From: Billgrantia gudaonensis
Lineage (GTDB): Bacteria > Pseudomonadota > Gammaproteobacteria > Pseudomonadales > Halomonadaceae
Assembly: GCF_900100195.1 (NCBI RefSeq)
Contig: NZ_FNES01000007.1
Location: forward strand, 142,193 to 206,192
Direction: 5' to 3'
DNA length: 64,000 nucleotides
A program made the position numbers and the translations under genes. Below the pieces are notes generated by a model that saw only the letters and a list, made by a program, of their open reading frames with translations, was not told where the DNA came from and searched no databases. The stretch's first letter is position 1, and each line of letters begins with the position of its first letter. Shown piece after piece: positions 1 through 11,225 of this stretch.

Positions 1-53
1 ATCGTCGGCGAACGATTGGATTGTTGCAGTTGCTGTTGCTTTGCGTGACATTC

Positions 54-81
54 GTTGCAAATCGCTGCAGAAGCTTGCAAC
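54..81. promoter_or_regulatory. palindrome upstream of the KamA-family gene
   Basis: Arms GTTGCAA and TTGCAAC flank a central CTGCAG, all sharing one symmetry axis, and the three TGCA cores are 10 bp apart. This is the layout expected of a dimeric repressor or activator site. It lies about 135 bp before the aminomutase start codon. The regulator is not identifiable from the window. Confidence 0.35.
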
Positions 82-216
82 TAGCCCGCCAAGCCAGTAC
101 CAATAGTCACCCCCGAAAAGACCACGGCTTATCGAGTGCTGATCCGGCGACTCGGTCGTGGGTGTCGTCATGCTGTCGGCGCCCCCGGCATGCCGTGTCA
201 GTAGCTAGGAGGTGGC

Positions 217-1605
217 ATGAACCAGCGTGTGAACATCGATCTTGGCGACCCGCACGCGGAGGCCTTCGAGGCCCGTCAGTTCAAGGTCTATACCCATCGC
301 CAGCTCGACAAGATCGAGGCGATCCAGAACCTACCTGACGACCTGCGCTTCGACATGCGGGTGGTCAGCCAGGTGCTGCCGTTTCGCGTCAACGAATATG
401 TGATCGACGAGCTGATCGATTGGGACAACATCCCCGGGGATCCGGTCTTCCAGCTCACCTTTCCGCAGCGTGGCATGCTGCGCCCCGAGCACTTCGACAC
501 GGTCGCTGACATGATGCGCCGCGAGGCGTCCGCGGCCGAGATGAAGCCGGTGATCGAGCGCATTCGCTCCGAGCTCAATCCTCATCCGGCTGGGCAGATG
601 GACCTCAACCTGCCGTTGCTCGATGGCGAGCCGCTGTCCGGCATGCAGCACAAGTATCGCGAGACGGTGCTCTTCTTCCCCAGCCAGGGCCAGGTGTGTC
701 ACAGCTATTGCACCTTCTGCTTCCGCTGGGCGCAGTTCGTCGGCGACAAGGACCTCAAGTTCGCTTCCAATGAGGCCGACTCCCTGCACCGCTATCTCGC
801 CGAGCACACCGAGGTCACCGACCTGCTGATGACCGGGGGCGACCCCATGGTGATGAAGGCCAAGCACCTGCGTCAGTACCTGGAGGGGCTGATGGCACCG
901 GAGCTGGACCACGTCCAGGACATCCGCATTGGCACCAAGAGCCTGACCTTCTGGCCCTACCGCTTCGTCACCGACCCCGATGCCGAGGACATCCTCGCGC
1001 TGTTCCGCGAGCTGACCGCGGCCGGCAAGCACGTGGCTTTCATGGCGCACTTCAACCATTGGAAGGAGATGGACACCCCCATCTGCCGCGAGGCGATCCG
1101 CCGCATCCGCGCCACCGGGGCGGAGATCCGCACCCAGGCGCCACTGCTCAAACACATCAACGACGATGCCGATCAGTGGGCGAGGATGTGGACCACCCAG
1201 GTGCGCCTGGGAATGATCCCCTACTACATGTTCGTCGAGCGCGACACCGGCGCCCGCCACTACTTCGAGGTGCCGCTGGTGCGTGCCTGGGAGATCTACC
1301 GCAAGGCGATCAAGGCGGTGCCGGGGCTGGCGCGGACGGCGCGTGGGCCCTCAATGTCCGCCGATCCCGGCAAGGTGGAGATCCAGGGGGTCGCCGAGAT
1401 CCACGGCGAGAAGGTCTTCGTGCTGCGTTTCATCCAGGGGCGCGACAACGACTGGGTGCAGCGGCCGTTCTTCGCCAAGTACGACGAAGCCGCCACCTGG
1501 CTCAACCACCTCGAACCGGCGCTGGGCGAGAGCGAGTTCTTCTATGAGGCCGAGTTCGCCGCCATGAAGGACGAGAAGCAGGCGCTGATCATGAAGGCGT
1601 CGTGA
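217..1605 (+). CDS. KamA-family radical SAM aminomutase (lysine 2,3-aminomutase-like)
   Basis: A cytoplasmic radical SAM, PLP-dependent aminomutase-like enzyme of 462 residues. The [4Fe-4S] cluster motif CHSYCTFCF places cysteines at 161, 165 and 168, the CxxxCxxC spacing of radical SAM enzymes, and TGGDP follows as in the KamA family. It is longer than EpmB (about 340 residues) and somewhat longer than classical KamA (about 415). The ATG is preceded by AGGAGG at proper spacing. In some halophiles a lysine aminomutase feeds the osmolyte N-epsilon-acetyl-beta-lysine, but no partner acetyltransferase is seen here, so the substrate (lysine, arginine, glutamate or other) stays open. The gene appears to be a single unit closed by a hairpin. 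Confidence 0.8.
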   Translation: MNQRVNIDLGDPHAEAFEARQFKVYTHRQLDKIEAIQNLPDDLRFDMRVVSQVLPFRVNEYVIDELIDWDNIPGDPVFQLTFPQRGMLRPEHFDTVADMMRREASAAEMKPVIERIRSELNPHPAGQMDLNLPLLDGEPLSGMQHKYRETVLFFPSQGQVCHSYCTFCFRWAQFVGDKDLKFASNEADSLHRYLAEHTEVTDLLMTGGDPMVMKAKHLRQYLEGLMAPELDHVQDIRIGTKSLTFWPYRFVTDPDAEDILALFRELTAAGKHVAFMAHFNHWKEMDTPICREAIRRIRATGAEIRTQAPLLKHINDDADQWARMWTTQVRLGMIPYYMFVERDTGARHYFEVPLVRAWEIYRKAIKAVPGLARTARGPSMSADPGKVEIQGVAEIHGEKVFVLRFIQGRDNDWVQRPFFAKYDEAATWLNHLEPALGESEFFYEAEFAAMKDEKQALIMKAS

Positions 1606-1629
1606 GCCGGTAGCGATGGCACGGTATTG

Positions 1630-1664
1630 GCGGGCTTTCCGTTGTGGGTCAGCGGGAAGCCCGC
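1630..1664 (+). terminator. stem-loop after the KamA-family gene
   Basis: An 11-bp stem (GCGGGCTTTCC with GGGAAGCCCGC, one G-U pair) and a 13-nt loop lie 24 bp after the stop codon. There is only a weak T-rich tail (TTGCGTTGTG), so it is a probable but not canonical terminator. Confidence 0.5.
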
Positions 1665-1903
1665 TTGCGTTGTGAGGCGAACTCTCTGAGCGACGCGCCA
1701 AAGGCGACCTAAAATTAACGCACACTAAACGCTTGGCACGGCTAGAATCAGGAGTGTTGAAAAATCCCTCATCAAGCAGGCGTTTTTTTCGCTAAAGTAG
1801 TCAGGAGCGGTGGAAGCCGTTGCCAGAAGGTATTCGGCTGAAGCCGGTTTCCACCGTCGACTCGTGCAATGTTTGATTGCCCAACGATACAAGAGGTGTG
1901 TTC

Positions 1904-2887
1904 ATGAAACGCCACGCATTCACTGCGGCCGCTTTCTCCGGCGCTTTGCTGGGAGCTGCCATGGTCTCGGCCCCGGCCGTCGCCCAGGAAGAGAACTTCA
2001 TCACCATTGGTACCGGTGGCCAGACCGGCGTCTATTACGTCGTCGGCCAGTCGGTCTGTCGCATGGTCAATCGCGGCAGCGACGACCACAACATTCGCTG
2101 CAACGCACCCTCGACCGGCGGTTCCGTGGCCAACGTCAACGGCATGAAGAGCGGCGAACTGGACATGGGTGTCGTACAGTCCGACGTGCAGTACCGTGCT
2201 TACCATGGCGAAGCCAATTTCGAGGACGACGGTGCCTGGGAAGACATGCGCGCCGTGTTCAAGATGCACGGTGAGCCGCTGACCGTAGTGGCGCGAGCCG
2301 ATTCCGGGATCGAACACTTCTCCGACTTTCCCGACAAGCGCGTCAACATCGGCAACCCGGGGTCCGGTCAGCGCAACACCATGGAAGTGGTGATGGAGGC
2401 CATGGGCTGGGATGAGGACACCTTCGCCCTGGCTTCGGAGCTGGATGCTGCCGAACAGGCCGCAGCCCTGGCCGACAACAACGTCGACGCCATGGTCTAC
2501 GTGGTTGGCCACCCCAACGGCTCCATCCAGGAGGCCACCACCACCGTCGAAGCCAATCTCATTCCGGTGACCGGGCCCGAGATCGACGAACTGATCGAGA
2601 CCTATCCGTATTACAGCAAGTCGGTGATTCCCGGTGGGCTCTATCGGGGTAACGACGAGGACGTGGAAACCTTCGGCGTCTCGGCCACCTTCGTGACTCA
2701 TGCCGGCATCGATGCGGACGTCGTCTACGAAACCGTCAAGGCGGTATTCGATAACTTCGATCGCTACAAGCGTCTGCACCCAGCCTTCGAGAACCTCGAC
2801 CCCGAGGACATGATCTCCCAGGGCCTCACGGCACCGCTGCATGAAGGCGCCGAGCGCTACTATCGCGAGCAGGGCTGGATCGAGTGA
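1904..2887 (+). CDS. TAXI-family TRAP transporter solute-binding protein
   Basis: Periplasmic receptor of a TRAP transporter, 327 residues. The ATG chosen gives a classical signal peptide (MKRHAFTAAAFSGALLGAAM, cleavage near AVAQ-EEN) and has GAGGTG upstream; an earlier in-frame start nine codons up would spoil the signal peptide. The mature protein begins with ITIGTGGQTGVYYVVGQSVC, typical of the TAXI (TRAP-associated extracytoplasmic immunogenic) family, which uses no separate small permease. Family members bind organic acids such as glutamate or 2-oxoglutarate, but the ligand here cannot be read from sequence. The permease gene follows after 161 bp holding a strong hairpin. Confidence 0.9.
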   Translation: MKRHAFTAAAFSGALLGAAMVSAPAVAQEENFITIGTGGQTGVYYVVGQSVCRMVNRGSDDHNIRCNAPSTGGSVANVNGMKSGELDMGVVQSDVQYRAYHGEANFEDDGAWEDMRAVFKMHGEPLTVVARADSGIEHFSDFPDKRVNIGNPGSGQRNTMEVVMEAMGWDEDTFALASELDAAEQAAALADNNVDAMVYVVGHPNGSIQEATTTVEANLIPVTGPEIDELIETYPYYSKSVIPGGLYRGNDEDVETFGVSATFVTHAGIDADVVYETVKAVFDNFDRYKRLHPAFENLDPEDMISQGLTAPLHEGAERYYREQGWIE

Positions 2888-2928
2888 TGTCAGTGCAAGG
2901 TCGCTGACGGTCCTTGCCTACTGAGTTG

Positions 2929-2960
2929 GATGCGCGGACCCTGTGGAGGGTCCGCGCATC
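2929..2960 (+). promoter_or_regulatory. intercistronic hairpin between TRAP receptor and permease
   Basis: A perfect 13-bp stem (GATGCGCGGACCC and its complement) with a 6-nt loop, not followed by a T-run. A smaller GCAAGG/CCTTGC stem precedes it. Such elements between receptor and permease genes usually stabilise or partly terminate the message so the receptor is made in excess. Confidence 0.6.
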
Positions 2961-3048
2961 TGCTTGGTAGGGAAAGCGACATGTAAGGTTGCCGAGGCTG
3001 AGAGGCAGTCGGAAGCGGTCGTCCCAATGATAGTGCAGGATACAACCG

Positions 3049-5655
<2,607 letters not shown>

Positions 5656-5669
5656 TGGAGGCGATGACC

Positions 5670-6098
5670 ATGTATCACAAGATCGTATTGCCGGTGGATC
5701 TCAACGAAGAGAGCTCCTGGCACAAGGCGCTGCCCACCGCGATTACGCTGTGCCGTACCTTCGGTGCTTCGCTGCACGTGGTGACCGTGCTGCCGGATTT
5801 TCGCATGCCGCTGGTGGGCTCCTACTTTCCCAGCGGTTTTGCCAAGAAGGCGCATGAGGCGGTTTCCGAGGCGCAACATCAGTTCATTGCCGAGCACGTG
5901 CCGGACGACGTCCAGGTGCAGAGCGTGATCGTCGATGGCTCACCCTGGGAGTCGATCATCAAGGTTGCCAAGAAGATCGATGCCGACCTGATCGTCATGG
6001 CTTCTCACAACAAGCGCAAGTTCGCCGACTACGTGCTCGGCCCCAACGCCGAGCATGTGGTGCACCATTCCAAGATATCGGTGATGATCGTGCGCTGA
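5670..6098 (+). CDS. universal stress protein A family, TRAP-linked
   Basis: A 142-residue single UspA domain. The start MYHKIVLPVD is the usual beginning of the family and GGAGG lies 8 nt upstream; GTG and ATG codons slightly earlier are in frame but poorly spaced. The nucleotide-binding signature appears near the C-terminus as MASHNKRKFADYVLGPNAEH, close to the ATP-binding G-2x-G-9x-G(S/T) pattern but imperfect. A Usp encoded with a TRAP transporter recalls TeaD of Halomonas elongata, an ATP-binding modulator of the ectoine TRAP system TeaABC. Here the transporter is of the TAXI type, so the analogy is functional only. A hairpin terminator follows. Confidence 0.85.
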   Translation: MYHKIVLPVDLNEESSWHKALPTAITLCRTFGASLHVVTVLPDFRMPLVGSYFPSGFAKKAHEAVSEAQHQFIAEHVPDDVQVQSVIVDGSPWESIIKVAKKIDADLIVMASHNKRKFADYVLGPNAEHVVHHSKISVMIVR

Positions 6099-6122
6099 TG
6101 CTCATGGGCTGGCCATCCGTTG

Positions 6123-6155
6123 CGACGCCCGCGCCTACCGTTGGTGCGGGCGTCG
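6123..6155 (+). terminator. terminator of the TRAP-usp operon
   Basis: A perfect 10-bp stem CGACGCCCGC/GCGGGCGTCG with a 13-nt loop that can pair further, 24 bp after the usp stop codon. The trailing TCGTATCC is poor in T. Confidence 0.6.
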
Positions 6156-6297
6156 TCGTATCCACGCTGCCTATCGGCAGGCTTGCTCCAGGTCAACTAC
6201 AGTAGTGATGCATGAAGAGAACAAGACGTTGTCCGGCCGGCTGGCTGGAATGACGCTCTCCTTCGTCCCCTCCCAAGACGAAATACGGGGTATGCCA

Positions 6298-7113
6298 ATG
6301 AACGCAACAACACGCTCCTCTCGGCAGTCTGCGGTTCCTACCGTGCGGATCACCATCAACCCGATCGGCATGGACAGGCCCCGCGCCTGGCTGGCGGCCG
6401 GCTTCGAGGATTTTCGGCAGGCCACGGCGGTGAGCCTGGCCTACGGTATGTTCTGGGTCGGGTTGAGCATTGCGGTCACCGTCGGCGCCATCACTCTCGA
6501 CCTGTGGCACTGGTTGTTGCCCATGGTCGCCGGCTTCATGTTCGTGGGGCCGCTGGTGGCGGTGGGCTCGTACGGCATCAGCCGTGCGCTGGAGGCCAAC
6601 CGTGCGCCTCACCTGGGCGATGCCTTCAACGCTTGGCGGCCCCATGCGGGCCAACTGGCGATGATGGGCGTGATGATGATGATCTTCTTCCTGGCGTGGA
6701 TTCGTGTTGCCACACTGTTGTTTGCGCTCTTCTTCGGCTTCGAGGCGCCCGACCCGACCAATCTCTACGCAGCCTTGCTCACGTCTCCCGAAGGGTTGGG
6801 CATGATCGCCGTCGGCAGTGCCGTGGGTGCCGTACTGGCCTTCGGTGCCTTTGCGATCAGCGTGGTGGCCATCCCGACCCTGATGGACCAGGACCTCACC
6901 TTCATGGAAGGTATCGAAGCCAGCGTGCGCGCCGTGGCGCGCAATTTCCGGCCCATGCTGCTGTGGGCGACGATTCTCACCGGGTGCGTACTGGTGGGCG
7001 TGTTGACCTTCTACATCGGGCTGGCGCTCATCCTGCCGGTGCTGGGGCATGCCAGCTGGCACGCCTATGAGGATCTGGTGCGCTGCGAACCCGTGGACAA
7101 CGCGACTGTCTGA
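6298..7113 (+). CDS. DUF2189-family integral membrane protein
   Basis: A 271-residue inner-membrane protein with about six hydrophobic segments. The N-terminal soluble part (about 45 residues) leads to RAWLAAGFEDFRQATAVSLA and then two helices flanking GPLVAVGSYGISRALE, characteristic of DUF2189 proteins, often found near respiratory genes. Function is unknown. ATG 6298 is preferred because GGGGT lies 6 nt upstream; another ATG two codons earlier is too close to that site. Its stop overlaps a possible upstream start of the next gene, so the two may be co-transcribed. Confidence 0.7.
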   Translation: MNATTRSSRQSAVPTVRITINPIGMDRPRAWLAAGFEDFRQATAVSLAYGMFWVGLSIAVTVGAITLDLWHWLLPMVAGFMFVGPLVAVGSYGISRALEANRAPHLGDAFNAWRPHAGQLAMMGVMMMIFFLAWIRVATLLFALFFGFEAPDPTNLYAALLTSPEGLGMIAVGSAVGAVLAFGAFAISVVAIPTLMDQDLTFMEGIEASVRAVARNFRPMLLWATILTGCVLVGVLTFYIGLALILPVLGHASWHAYEDLVRCEPVDNATV

Positions 7114-7217
7114 TGACGTTCGCGTCGGGCTGGGCTCTTACCAAGGCCCTGCCTGACCTTTTCCGGCCGATCGCGTACCCTTGGCGGCAGACTCCGTTAG
7201 CCACCGGAACTGCCGCC

Positions 7218-7742
7218 ATGTTTCGAGAGTTTCCCCAGTGCCTGCGACGACTCGTGGGACCGGTATTGCTGTATGCCCTCTTACCTGCCGTGGCCATCGC
7301 GGCCGACCTGCCGCCCCCCGAAGGCGATGTTCTGCTGCGCGTGGAAGGCGATATCGCTCACCCCAACGTCGGGGATGAGCTGCACCTCGATCGCGAGCAG
7401 TTGATGCAGTTGCCCTCGCGGGTGATCGAGACGCGAATTCCCTGGGCGCAGGGGACGTTCCGGTTCGAAGGCCCCTTGCTGCGCGCCGTGCTGGCGGCGG
7501 CTGGCGCACGGGCCGAGCATGTCCGTGTGCGGGCGTTGAATGACTACGAAGCGGAAATTCCCGTGGCGGATTTCCATGACTACGATGTCATTCTCGCCTT
7601 GGAACGCAACGGCTCCCCCATCGCCGTGCGAGACTTCGGGCCCCTGCAGGTGCTGTATCCTTTCGACGAGCATCCGGAACTGCTCACCGAAAGCATCCGC
7701 TTTCGTTCGGTGTGGCACGTGGAGAGCATCCATGTGCCATGA
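7218..7742 (+). CDS. secreted molybdopterin-domain-like protein
   Basis: A 174-residue protein with an N-terminal signal sequence (hydrophobic VGPVLLYALLPAVAIA, cleavage near AIA-ADL). The mature part has the fold signature of the oxidoreductase molybdopterin-binding domain seen in sulfite oxidase and YedY relatives: LPSRVIETRIPWAQGTFRFE, then FEGPLLRAVL and a terminal FRSVWHVESI. It is shorter than a real Mo enzyme and I see no cysteine that could bind the metal, so it is probably not catalytic. The next gene, a hybrid sensor kinase, starts 30 bp downstream. I infer that this protein is the periplasmic partner of that kinase. The start at ATG 7218 is chosen for the signal peptide. Confidence 0.65.
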   Translation: MFREFPQCLRRLVGPVLLYALLPAVAIAADLPPPEGDVLLRVEGDIAHPNVGDELHLDREQLMQLPSRVIETRIPWAQGTFRFEGPLLRAVLAAAGARAEHVRVRALNDYEAEIPVADFHDYDVILALERNGSPIAVRDFGPLQVLYPFDEHPELLTESIRFRSVWHVESIHVP

Positions 7743-7772
7743 GCCGTACTGACGTCGGGGCCAAGACGAGCC

Positions 7773-9962
7773 ATGTTGCGTCATCCGTTGCGACTCAAGG
7801 CCGGCGCCATCGCGGTGCTGCTGTTTTTCACCGCCGCCCTGGTGGTGGTGGGGCTGGCGGCGTGGCGCCAGGAGGGCCTGCACCAGAGTGTCGGTGGGGA
7901 TACGGCCTGGCATGCTTACAAGCTGGATCGCGACATCGTGGAGCTGCGCAGCGATCTGGCCCATGCCGACGGTGCGGCGCGCAACCTCGATGCGCTGCGC
8001 CTGCATTTCGAACTCATCTACAGCCGCGTCAATTTGCTGCAGCGCGGTGATGTGACGGCGCTCATCGAGCGGATTCCCTCGGCGCGCCGCCTGCTGCCGG
8101 CTCTCGTCGAGGCGTTGGACAGCGTGGAGGCCGAGCTGGATGCCATGGGTAGCCTGAGCGGCATCGAGCGGCGCAATCTCGGCGAGCGCCTCGAACCGCT
8201 GGGGGGCATGACCGAGCAGTTGATCATTGCCATCAATGGGCACCTGGCCGAGCAGGCGACCCGCGACCGGGAAGTGTTGCAGGGGCTCTATGCCCTGCTG
8301 TTGGCACTGATCCTGGCCATGAGTCTGGCCGGCCTGCTGGTGGTGGCTTTCCTGATCCGTGAGGCGCGCGACAACGCCACGGCCCGGCACTCCCTGGAGT
8401 CGCTCAGCCGCGAGCTTCAGGCCACCGCGCGCAGCGCCGAGTCGGCCAGTCGCGCCAAGTCCGAGTTCCTGGCCACGGTCAGCCACGAGATCCGCACACC
8501 GCTCAACGGTGTCATCGGCATGAGCGAGCTGCTGCTGGAACAGCCGCTGAGCGAACGTGCCAACGAATATGCGCGGACGCTGCGTGCCAGCGGACAGCGC
8601 CTGCTGGAGATGATCAACGACATACTCGATTTCTCCAAGATCGAGTCGGGACGGCTGGAGCTGGAGTATCAGGCGGTGGATTTGCCAGCCCTGATCGAGG
8701 AGTCGCGCCAGCTTTTCGCGCCGCGCGCCGAAACCAAGGGAGTCGCCCTGGTCACCCGCCTGGGCCGGGAGCTGCCACCTGCCGTCATGGGCGATCCAGC
8801 CCGCCTTCGCCAGGTGATTCTCAATCTGCTGGCCAATGCCATCAAGTTCACCGAGCAGGGAGAAGTCCGCGTCGAGGCGGGAGTGGCAGAGGATGGGCAA
8901 CTGAGCCTGGCGGTGAGCGATACCGGCCCGGGCATTGCGTCCGGCCAGCAGGAGCGCCTCTTCGAACCCTTCCGGCAGGGGGATGCCTCTACCGCGCGCC
9001 GCTATGGGGGTACGGGGCTGGGACTGGCGATCTGCCGTCGCCTGGTGGCGGCCATGGGCGGCGACATCGGCGTCGATAGCCGTCCCGGGGAGGGCAGTCG
9101 TTTCTGGGTTCGTCTGCCGCTGGAAGCTGCCGCTCTCCCTCGCAGCACAGCCGTGGTCGGCACGGCGTCGCCGGTCTTTGCGGGGCAGGTGCTGGTGGTC
9201 GAGGACAATCCCGTCAATCAGCAGGTCGCCCAGGCGCTGCTCGAACATCTCAGTTGCCAGGTAACGCTGGCCGAAAGCGGCCCCGAGGCACTGGCGTTGA
9301 CCGACAGACAGCGTTTCGCGGTGATCTTCATGGACGTACAGATGCCGGGCATGGATGGCCTGGCCGTCACCCAGCGCCTGCGCGCGGCCGGCGGCTGGCG
9401 CGCCGAGGTTCCCATCGTGGCAATGACGGCGGGAGGGCCTGGGGCCGATGCAGCGAGTTGTCTGGCTGCCGGAATGACCGACTACCTGGGCAAACCGCTC
9501 GTTCGCCGGGAGCTGGAGGCTTGTCTGGCACGCAGGTTGCCGGTTACCACGGCAGCGAGCGCCGATGCCGCACCGGCTCCGTGCGTTGCGGCAGGCGAGC
9601 CGGAGCTCGACGTATCCGTTCTGGAGGCGCTGGGAGAGGCGCTGGGCGAAGCGCAGTTGGCTTCGTTGATCGTCACCCACTGCCGCGAGCTGCAACGTCA
9701 CGGTGCGACCCTGCATGACGCCGCAGCCATAGGTGACATGGCGGCATTGGGCGATGTGGCGCATCGCCTCAAGGGCGAATCGGTAAGCCTCGGTGTGCAA
9801 CGCCTGTCGGCGTGTGCGCGACGCCTGGAAGCGAGTGCCCGGGCGGGGCAGCATGACCGCGCCATGCAGCGTGTGCGTGAGCTCGAGGCGGCCCTGCCCA
9901 TGGCTCTCGATGCCCTGGAGCGCTGGCTTGCGGCTCGCCGGGCCCGTTCGCCATCGCCATGA
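7773..9962 (+). CDS. hybrid sensor histidine kinase with receiver and HPt domains
   Basis: An inner-membrane phosphorelay kinase of 729 residues. Two membrane spans (about 10-30 and 170-194) enclose a helical periplasmic sensor of about 140 residues. Then come a HisKA domain with [16 protein letters not shown] (phospho-His 238), an ATPase domain with DTGPGI and GGTGLGLAI, a receiver domain with [12 protein letters not shown] (Asp 521) and DYLGKPL, and a C-terminal HPt domain with [10 protein letters not shown] (His 664). The architecture matches TorS/BarA-like tripartite kinases. No separate response regulator lies downstream. Pairing with the preceding secreted molybdopterin-like protein suggests a TorT/TorS-like arrangement, which is inference. 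Confidence 0.9.
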   Translation: MLRHPLRLKAGAIAVLLFFTAALVVVGLAAWRQEGLHQSVGGDTAWHAYKLDRDIVELRSDLAHADGAARNLDALRLHFELIYSRVNLLQRGDVTALIERIPSARRLLPALVEALDSVEAELDAMGSLSGIERRNLGERLEPLGGMTEQLIIAINGHLAEQATRDREVLQGLYALLLALILAMSLAGLLVVAFLIREARDNATARHSLESLSRELQATARSAESASRAKSEFLATVSHEIRTPLNGVIGMSELLLEQPLSERANEYARTLRASGQRLLEMINDILDFSKIESGRLELEYQAVDLPALIEESRQLFAPRAETKGVALVTRLGRELPPAVMGDPARLRQVILNLLANAIKFTEQGEVRVEAGVAEDGQLSLAVSDTGPGIASGQQERLFEPFRQGDASTARRYGGTGLGLAICRRLVAAMGGDIGVDSRPGEGSRFWVRLPLEAAALPRSTAVVGTASPVFAGQVLVVEDNPVNQQVAQALLEHLSCQVTLAESGPEALALTDRQRFAVIFMDVQMPGMDGLAVTQRLRAAGGWRAEVPIVAMTAGGPGADAASCLAAGMTDYLGKPLVRRELEACLARRLPVTTAASADAAPAPCVAAGEPELDVSVLEALGEALGEAQLASLIVTHCRELQRHGATLHDAAAIGDMAALGDVAHRLKGESVSLGVQRLSACARRLEASARAGQHDRAMQRVRELEAALPMALDALERWLAARRARSPSP

Positions 9963-10040
9963 CTTGCCCTAAAGCCGCGTTGTGGCTGCCATGTCGAGGC
10001 GCCTACACTGCCAGGGATCATGCAGCCATCGGAAAGCGCC

Positions 10041-11225
10041 ATGCCATCGTCCGTCGTCGATGAGATCGAAGCGACATCCGTGCGGCAGCAGCCGCTGCGC
10101 ACGGCCAGCAGCCATTGCCGGGAGCCGGCAGGCGCCGCTGCCGAGCTGGCGCGGTCCTTGTATCACGCCGACCTGGGGTTCGTGCTCTTCTTCTGCAGTG
10201 CCGAGTATCCGTTGGCCGAGCTGGGCGAGGCCCTGGAAGCGGCCTTTGCCGGCGTCACCGTCTCGGGCTGCACCACCGCCGGGGAGATCACTCCGGCCGG
10301 CTACTGCCGTGGCTGCGTAGTGGCCATCGGGTTCGACCGGCGTGCTTTCGCCGTCGCTCAGGCGCTGATCGACGACCTGGAAGGCTTCGATCTGCTGCAG
10401 GCTCAGCGTCTCACCGGCGAGCTGCTGGCCGCCTGTCGGCGTGTCGCGCGGGATGGCGAAGGCGGCAACCGTTTCGTTCTGACCCTGCTCGATGGTCTTT
10501 CCAGCAGCGAGGAGCAGGTGCTGGCCACCCTCGATGCGGCCCTGGGGGCGATTCCCAGCTTCGGCGGCAGCGCCGGCGACGACAACCGCCTGGCCCACAC
10601 CCACGTCTACAGTGGCGGACGCTTTCACAGCGAGGCCGCCGTGGTGGTGATGGTCGAGACGCGTCTGCCCTTCGAGGTGTTCACCACCCACCATCTGCGT
10701 CCGCGCGACACCAAGCTGGTGGTGACCCGAGTCGACCGCGACCGCCGCCGTGTTCTGGAACTCAATGCCGCCCCCGCCGCCGAGGAGTATGCCCGCCTGG
10801 TGGGGTTGCCGGTGGCGGAGCTGACACCGGCCGTGTTCGCTCGCCACCCCTTGGCCGTGCGCCTCGGCGAAGCGCACTACGTGCGCTCCATTCAGTGCGT
10901 CAATGCCGATGGCAGCCTGAGCTTCTACTGTGCGGTGGAGAACGGCATCGTGCTCACCGCCATGCAGCCTGAGCCGCTGCTCGACGACCTGCGCGACGTG
11001 CTGGCCGGGCTGCACGAGCGGCTCGGCGAGCCGGCGCTGATCATCGGCTGCGACTGCTTTCTGCGTCGGCTCGAACTGGAGTCCCTCGGCCAGGTGGCTC
11101 AGGCCTCGCGGCTGCTGGGCCGTGAGGGCGTCATCGGCTTCAATACCTACGGGGAACAGCACCATGGCCGACACGTCAACCAGACCTTCACCGGCGTTGC
11201 CATTGGATCTCGCCCGCGAGACTGA
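10041..11225 (+). CDS. FIST-domain sensor (NosP-like)
   Basis: A cytoplasmic protein of 394 residues with FIST_N (ADLGFVLFFCSAEYPLAEL, VTVSGCTTAGEITPAGYC) and FIST_C regions. In Pseudomonas and relatives, FIST proteins of this kind (NosP) are haem-based nitric oxide sensors that inhibit the neighbouring kinase NahK. The next gene here is a NahK/ErcS'-type kinase that overlaps this one by 62 bp, which supports the same pairing. ATG 10041 is chosen over 10020 because GGAAAG is well spaced for it. Haem ligation is not tested by sequence reading. Confidence 0.8.
   Translation: MPSSVVDEIEATSVRQQPLRTASSHCREPAGAAAELARSLYHADLGFVLFFCSAEYPLAELGEALEAAFAGVTVSGCTTAGEITPAGYCRGCVVAIGFDRRAFAVAQALIDDLEGFDLLQAQRLTGELLAACRRVARDGEGGNRFVLTLLDGLSSSEEQVLATLDAALGAIPSFGGSAGDDNRLAHTHVYSGGRFHSEAAVVVMVETRLPFEVFTTHHLRPRDTKLVVTRVDRDRRRVLELNAAPAAEEYARLVGLPVAELTPAVFARHPLAVRLGEAHYVRSIQCVNADGSLSFYCAVENGIVLTAMQPEPLLDDLRDVLAGLHERLGEPALIIGCDCFLRRLELESLGQVAQASRLLGREGVIGFNTYGEQHHGRHVNQTFTGVAIGSRPRD

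Noticed and set aside
1725..1755. Possible sigma-54 promoter (TTGGCACG) before the TAXI receptor gene
   Set aside because: The -24-like TGGCACG is present, but the required GC of the -12 element is missing at the right spacing.
7281..9854. Long open frame (857 codons) on the minus strand opposite the hybrid kinase
   Set aside because: It is the antisense shadow of a well-supported kinase gene in GC-rich DNA; its translation is rich in Arg, Gln, His and Gly without any domain.
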